Position numbers and translations under genes: made by a program. Positions 59,601 through 64,000 of a stretch of DNA of 64,000 nt are shown here, one piece after another. Numbering within the stretch: position 1 is the stretch's first letter; every line of letters starts with the position of its first letter. The stretch lies in contig MEHQ01002735.1 in assembly GCA_008828725.1 (NCBI GenBank), forward strand, positions 1 to 64,000, given 5' to 3'. Source of the stretch: Saccharina japonica (Eukaryota > Sar > Phaeophyceae > Laminariales > Laminariaceae). Below the pieces are notes generated by a model, which did not search any database, was not told the DNA's origin, and was given only the letters and a program-made list of their open reading frames with translations.

Positions 59601-62600
59601 CCAGTTCATAGTATACCTCGCCCGTACCACTATCGCAGAGTTGCACCCTAATAATAGTATCCCAACCAGTGTAGCCAGTGTACGCCATGGTCATCGCGCT
59701 GAAAACGTCGCAGTACCTCGAAACAACATACCAATATCATGGCGTACACACCGCAGTACCTCGACGAATACACGCCATGCCATTTTCAACACCCCAAAAC
59801 TACATACCAATATCATGCTGTGTTATGTGTTGTTCAACCATCAGGAAGTACTATTCGTATATTTGTATCCCCTAAACGAACAAGCCTTCCGTATGTTTTG
59901 ACATTCAATCCTGCTCCATAAACCATACCCGAATATGTATCTACTGTACCCTTAGCAACACGCCCAGCCCTCGAATTCCAAAAACAAAAACAAAAAAGTC
60001 CACCACCAATGATCGATACCTGGTACGTACGTAGGTCATGCTTTGCTTATACCCGAGAGCCTTGCATGATCCAGGTGTGTCACTATCAAAACAACAAAAC
60101 AACCAATAACCACAAATCACTCCCCACTCATCCGTCAACAATCAGTACGATCTGTCAACTCTTTGTTTCTACCTGGAAGTCTTGCATGAATCTCCTGGCC
60201 ACGTTCTTCCAAGCCGTGTCCTTCACCCCTGGGTGCAGAGCTTCCCACCCTCCATCGTCCCCCCCCTCCCCGTCCCCCTTCGCCTCCTTTTCGTCGTCTT
60301 CCTCCCTGCAAAACCGATTGGTCGCACCGACAACAAAACGGTTACAGGACAGACCGCTTGGGACACAACGCCGACCAACACGTACACTACAAAAACCGAC
60401 TGGTCGCAAGGTAAAAAAAACGGTTACACATGAAACCGCTTTGGTCGCAACGCCAACAAAACGGTTACACCGGAAACAGGAAACCGCCTGGTCGCACCGC
60501 CAACGAACAATAGACACCACTGCTGTGGCCGGGAGTATAGCACCCTTTCGATATTAAAAAAATCAGCTGCCACAGACGGTTACTGAATTCCTGATCAGAG
60601 TGGTACGTGTAGACAATCGAAAATGAGGTGTTCCAGCGTGAAGCGCAGGCGTTCACTTGCTCGGTGTCCCAAGGGGGAACACGCCTCTTTACATATAGAT
60701 TATACTATTCATAGTGTACCCGTAATGCTCACGTTGTTTTCGCGCCGGGCCACCGGAACCAGGAACCGTGCTCAGCAGCCAATCCCAAAGTCTGGAGCAA
60801 CACGATGTAAGGTACCAGTTGTAAGGTAGTGATTATATGGAAAGGAAAGGAAAGGAAAGGAGAGGTTGGGAACGACGTCATGGGGGCCAGAACAACACGA
60901 TGCCACGCGGTTTCGAATGTGTCCTCGTACAAACAAGTATAGATTTTTGTCGACGTGTTTGACCCATACGGGCATTCACGGAGCCGGCGGCCGGCGTCAG
61001 CCAGCCGCGGCGAGGTCCCTTTCTACTGCAGCAGTGCTGACATTCAATACCCGGCACAACACACGCAGCGCACACAGCGCACACAGCGCACACAACGCAC
61101 ACAGCGTATAATAGGCACACCGCGCATACAAGGTATACAACGCACATCATACAGCGCACACAGCGCATAAAGCGCGTAAAAACGCATAAAAACGCCTACA
61201 AGGTACCCAATACCCGGTGCAGCGCACACAGCGCATACACGCACGCAGCGCATGCACGCATACAGGATAGTTTCATGTGACGTATATCCTGTCAATGTTT
61301 GATGTGCAAGTGAGGACTATCTTGAATTTACTATCGGGAGGCCGGCGAATACGAAGTTTACGCCGGATGGAGTGGTAGTTGACTTGCGTCTGTACGGATG
61401 TTGGAACGGGGGGCTGCGTGAAGGTCAGCCCCGGGTTTTCCCCCTGCCCCCCCCTCTTCGAGCGAGGGGTGGAAAATAATGAATAGACACAATATGTATA
61501 CCTTGATGTGGCCGAACGCCTCTTCCAGCTCGTCTCTTCCCCTGCCGCTGACGACGAATACGACATTCCGAGGATCCCGGCAGAGGTCTTCAAGTCCCTC
61601 TAGTACCGGCCTGCCAGGTCGTAGTGGCAACGCCTGCGCCACCACCACAAAAACCACCACATTCATACAGCGCATGCATTATACGTGGGGAAACGTTTTT
61701 CGTATATGTTAAATAGAGGTTAGGCAGTGCCAGTCTGACGGATAAGCATTACGGGTAATACAAGACAGTATTACGGGTATTACAAGACAGCATTACGGGT
61801 AATACAAGACAGCATTACGGGTAATACAAGACAGCATTACGGGTAATACAAGACAGCAATACGGGTAACACAAGACAATATGCTATAGATGTTATCGTTG
61901 TCACCGCAAAGCAAAAACCGCTGGCCCGCTGACGTGATTTTCAATGTGATTATTTTTCGATTTGAGAGGGTTTCCAACATGCAATAAGGGCGTTTCTGTA
62001 GAGGGTAATTATTAACAACATTCAATGACGGCGTTTCCGTAGAGGGTAATTTTTATTACCGCAAACAAAATGCTCTCACGCACCCGTAACTCCCGTTGCC
62101 TTTGTGTTACCGTTACTCGTAACGTTCACCCTGAAAAAGAAAAATCAGGCGTTCTCTCCGTAGGGTTGAGGGGAAACATTGTAGATATACGTATACACCC
62201 GGCGAAAAGATTGAATCAAGCTCTGCTCTATTAATAACACGATCGGGGAGAGGGAAGAGGGAGGATCGATTAGTCGAGCAGAGGCTGCACATTGACCGAG
62301 GCTGCAGGAGATGATACCCCAAGACTCGTACCTTAGACTCGTCGTCAAACCGCGTCCACGACAGGTCCATTTTCGACGTTGTACCGCCTGCCACAAAGCG
62401 ACAACACAAAAAACACGTAAGACACAAAGCACAAAAAAAAGCAACAGCAACAGAAAACGACAACAAAAGCAACACAGCAGCAACAAAACGACATCAGCAC
62501 GGCGGCAACAAAACAACAGCAACACGGCGGGGACAAAACAAAAGCAAAAACAACAGCAACAAAAGAGCCTGTAGATCTTTTGGCAACCAAAAACGGCACT

Positions 62601-63943
62601 GGGCGCGCTTGCTATTCGCGCTCTTTGTTTTCCTTCTCTATTTTTTTAAGCCCGGAACATGGGCCTTTGAGTAGCCGTAACTCTGCTTGCACTTCGAGTT
62701 ACCCATGTAGCTGGGCACAACTTGCGGGCTTCGTAGCTCTGCTCGCACACCGAATGTCGTGTCCGCGTAAGGTGTGTGTGCAGATGAGAAAAAAGCATTG
62801 CACTGCGTCGCCTAGCTTTCCAAAATGTTGAAAACAAAATGGAAAGGTGATGCGGACCTGAAGGACTTTGTGAAGTGTACCCATTTGAAGAATAGGGCGA
62901 ATTGGCCCCGCTGCAATGTCAGCGCTCACACGTAATCTTAGATACCCATACAAGGCATGGTATACGGTATATACCAGTACGTATGTCCCGAAATATAAGC
63001 AACGTTTGGAATACATATTCATATACACTCGGTCTTATATTTAAGGACAAAGTGGTATGGTACATTAGTAATTGTACTGTATGTGGTGTATTTATGGTGG
63101 TATACCTGCAGAGGGGCGACGAGGCGTGTCTTTCACGAGCGTCCCGCCATAGTCCAGGAAAAACACTCGAGATTGGCTCGCGCTGGTAGAGCAGCAAGAA
63201 GAGAAAAGCAACGACCAGGCGAACGATAGAATTGTCACAATTAGCAACCACAGACAAGGCGTAACACACCGCACGTCGATAGATAAACAAATGGTACACC
63301 AAAGATGCCGTTGCAAGGTCACAAAGAAGACCAACAAGAATCGACGGCTTTTCTTATTTGGCATGACCTCTCGAGGGTCGGACACCCCACCTGCGTCTTG
63401 TGGCGAGAGGTGAACCAACACCTACCTGCTGTAAAAGGAACTTGGGCGTACAGCAACTTTGTAACAGACCATTGGTAAACAGCAACTTGGCAGAATGTTT
63501 TGCGGCCAGTGTCCAGTCGGCGTGATGTTGATTGGGTGGGTCCGTACGATGAGTGGTGAGCACCTCTGATGATGACTGACGGATGATGGATGACGATGAT
63601 GATTACAACCGCCGAGGTAAGGTGAACAGATGGGAGCTGAACCATGAAAACGACGCCACACCAACACCAGCACCACCTACAACACCCAATACTAACAACA
63701 CCACCAACACCAGCACCACCACTAACACCAGCAGCAAATAGATCAACGACACTACCACCACCACCACCACCACCACCAACGACAACGACAACAACTAACA
63801 CCAACACCAACAACAAACGGTTACCTGAAGGCCTTGCGAGCAGCGTTGGTGTCGAGCCTCCTGAACGTGGGGTCCGTTCCCACTACCCTGCTCGTCAGGC
63901 CTAACCCCGTCGTGGCATAGCGGCACCGATTCTCTTTCGGCAC
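55550..63943 (-). CDS. Trehalose-6-phosphate synthase/phosphatase, 3' part of gene (11 exons)
   Basis: Fused GT20-TPP protein of the plant and stramenopile type: the GT20 part would make trehalose-6-phosphate from UDP-glucose and glucose-6-phosphate, and the HAD-type TPP part would dephosphorylate it. Only the last 40 residues of GT20 are in the window; the 5' end lies past 64000. Exons in transcript order: 63943-63825, 63182-63106, 62910-62858, 61633-61502, 60791-60733, 60305-60173, 59130-59041, 58669-58412, 58097-57933, 56729-56481, 55846-55550. All junction phases agree. HAD motifs: motif I reads LDYGGT instead of LDYDGT; motif II VVSGRGRDEL; motif III Lys in SSKGNFV; motif IV GDDVSDEDMF. 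One intron has a GC donor. A polyglutamine tract and a Ser/Gly-rich insert interrupt the TPP domain. The last exon is the least certain. Confidence 0.9.
56146..56250. repeat. Oligo-C-tailed repeat, subfamily B copy 2
   Basis: CTGGTCGGTGAACACCTGAC, GGCATGCGAGGGTG, ACGACTACGGCCACGCATGA, GAGTACACC, C-run. Inside the last TPS-TPP intron. Confidence 0.7.
56223..56505. repeat. Three tandem copies of an exon end with its donor
   Basis: CAAGGTCCT occurs at 56270, 56371 and 56490 in matching contexts (CTCACCATGCAAGCCAAGGT, CTCAGCATGTGACCCCAAGG, CTCACCATACGAGCCAAGGT). On the minus strand these are the last codons of the polyglutamine exon and its donor; the copy at 56359 has lost the GT. Confidence 0.7.
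56481..56729 (-). CDS. TPS-TPP exon: polyglutamine and TVGxKP block
   Basis: After acceptor ATCCCAG it encodes a linker, then about 18 glutamines (CAG repeats at about 56588-56641), then LASFLTVTVGSKPSDASAWL and PGVDAVVSLLRTLARM, the family's TCTVGqKPSkAkyyLdD...VxxlLxxLa end block. Another in-frame acceptor at 56759 would add ten residues. Donor CGTATG|GTGAGG. If this donor is not used, the frame ends at 56409. Confidence 0.85.
56781..57052. repeat. GGGGGTATATACAGACCAAG minisatellite
   Basis: About fourteen 18-20-bp units in the TPS-TPP intron before the polyglutamine exon, with a variant ACATGCCAAAG. Confidence 0.9.
57933..58097 (-). CDS. TPS-TPP exon: HAD motifs III and IV
   Basis: 55 codons: VRARGSSKGNFVHMVF ... 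GRFCLCVGDDVSDEDMFIAV. The motif III Lys and the Mg-binding GDDxSDEDMF motif IV are intact. Acceptor TTGTTTAG, donor GTCAAG|GTGGGT. Confidence 0.93.
58412..58669 (-). CDS. TPS-TPP exon: Ser/Gly/Ala-rich insertion
   Basis: 86 codons starting AKQLQDELTDVLCSSSTSAT and ending GGGGAYLE. Relatives usually have about 20 residues between these two ends (QAKELLDHL to GxxYVEVKP); here about 70 residues of Val/Gly/Ser/Ala-rich sequence are inserted. Acceptor GAGCAG, donor TTGAG|GTTTGT. Confidence 0.85.
59041..59130 (-). CDS. TPS-TPP exon: KGTAMLWHY block, GC donor
   Basis: 30 codons: HTHGSYMEEKGTAMLWHYGN then AEPEFGVMQ, matching tdGSxIExKetAlvWhYxdADPdFGxxQ. The exon must end at ATGCAG because the next exon continues AKQLQDEL (family: QAKELLDHL). 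The intron therefore starts with GCAAGA, a GC-AG intron. Confidence 0.88.
59180..59500. repeat. ATACTGCCAGTTA minisatellite
   Basis: Units built of TATACTGCCAGTTACGCGAA and GCAGCATTCGTTCGGTCAA, in a TPS-TPP intron. Confidence 0.85.
60173..60305 (-). CDS. TPS-TPP exon: acidic insert and WEALHPG block
   Basis: It starts with a Glu/Asp/Lys/Gly-rich stretch (EEDDEKEAKGDGEGG), then WEALHPGVKDTAWKNVARRF and MQDFQ, equivalent to W..l.p..dl.Wkeia.pvM..yte. Acceptor TTTTGCAG, donor TTCCAG|GTAGAA. Confidence 0.88.
60733..60791 (-). CDS. TPS-TPP exon: AEHG block
   Basis: TLGLAAEHGSWFRWPGAKT follows directly on ...FGHIK and matches the conserved lgiaAEHGyFiRw segment. Acceptor GCTCCAG, donor ACAAC|GTGAGC. 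Confidence 0.92.
61058..61260. repeat. CGCACACAG simple repeat
   Basis: (CGCACACAG)n drifting to CGCATACA and CGCATAAA, in a TPS-TPP intron. Confidence 0.85.
61502..61633 (-). CDS. TPS-TPP exon: HAD motif II
   Basis: 44 codons: RPVLEGLEDLCRDPRNVVFV then VSGRGRDELEEAFGHIK. This is the classic TPP L..LcxDPrNxVfivSGR block. Acceptor GGCGCAG, donor AAG|GTATAC. Confidence 0.92.
61745..61880. repeat. GCATTACGGGTAATACAAGA minisatellite
   Basis: Five to six 24-bp units containing the palindrome TTACGGGTAA-like core, in the intron between the 62858 and 61633 exons. Confidence 0.9.
62858..62910 (-). CDS. TPS-TPP exon, 53 nt
   Basis: Acceptor CATTGCAG, donor CTTCAG|GTCCGC. It encodes AGPIRPILQMGTLHKVLQ in the phase required by both neighbours. 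It fills the variable stretch between motif I and the L..L..DPRN helix. Confidence 0.7.
63106..63182 (-). CDS. TPS-TPP exon: HAD motif I
   Basis: Acceptor CTCTACCAG, donor CTGCAG|GTATAC. SQSRVFFLDYGGTLVKDTPR aligns with nRaIfLDYDGTLv. The nucleophile Asp is present; the second Asp (acid/base) is Gly (codon GGC). Confidence 0.9.
63345..63490. repeat. Dispersed repeat shared with a GH114-gene intron (copy 2)
   Basis: Partner of 37745-37890, same orientation, inside the intron between the GT20-end and HAD motif I exons. Confidence 0.8.
63825..63943 (-). CDS. TPS-TPP exon: C-terminal end of GT20
   Basis: Acceptor CCTGCCCAG, donor TTCAG|GTAACC. It reads RYATTGLGLTSRVVGTDPTF then RRLDTNAARKAF, matching the GT20 end block FGLGFRVVALDPNFRKL before the TPP domain. 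Confidence 0.85.
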
Positions 63944-64000
63944 CTGGGCAGGCCCAAACAACAACAACAACAACCATCGCAGGATAGAGTAGATGCGCAA

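Noticed and set aside
61837-62599. Possible extra TPS-TPP exon (TTSKMDLSWTRFDDESKV) between the 62858 and 61633 exons
   Set aside because: The flanking exons already join in phase and match the family without it; the frame's Cys/Leu-rich part comes from CAA repeats.
1-64000. Virus-derived genes, reverse transcriptase, integrase or capsid genes
   Set aside because: None recognised on either strand; the mobile DNA seen is short and non-coding.

Overview
Eukaryotic nuclear DNA. It is intron-rich, with introns of about 0.2-4 kb packed with short transposons and satellite-like arrays, and it contains one ambiguous base at 11938. Two spliced genes can be read with consistent splice phases. The gene content (a secreted GH114 glycosidase with Pro/Thr linkers and Cys-rich repeats, and a fused GT20-trehalose phosphatase carrying polyglutamine), the many introns and the CAG/CTG runs suggest a stramenopile, most likely a brown alga. 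That assignment is an inference and was not tested.

Layout. 1-16.2 kb: no gene I can support. It holds a CGTCCCG minisatellite, a Tc1/mariner-type element with a dimeric 8-bp-TSD element nested inside it, a CCGGTA array, a 1.2-kb array of CATGGGATCCCATG words, a 1.375-kb-spaced direct duplication, a second copy of the nested element, and a PIF/Harbinger-type MITE. 16.37-43.71 kb, plus strand: a 22-exon gene for a secreted protein of about 1,000 residues. Its order is signal peptide, beta-sandwich domain, long Pro-Thr-Asp linker, Cys-rich CGNG/CPxDC repeats, an unassigned Cys-containing domain, an EGF-like motif, a GH114 (endo-alpha-1,4-polygalactosaminidase family) barrel and a Cys-rich tail. 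At least ten copies of one MITE family lie in its introns and just downstream. 43.7-55.5 kb: intergenic or possible distal exons, with tRNA-derived repeats, degenerate repeats, A/C-rich low complexity and a TAGGG array. 55.55-63.94 kb, minus strand: the 3' part of a trehalose-6-phosphate synthase/phosphatase gene (end of GT20 plus the whole TPP domain); its 5' part lies beyond the right edge. The two genes converge.

The GH114 product would act outside the cell on galactosaminogalactan-like or other polysaccharides. The TPS-TPP product would act in the cytosol on trehalose-6-phosphate, although its phosphatase motif I lacks the second aspartate. There is no sign that the two genes work together. 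The most unusual feature is a set of arrays, each built from a different self-complementary short word, some of which behave as terminal-repeat elements.
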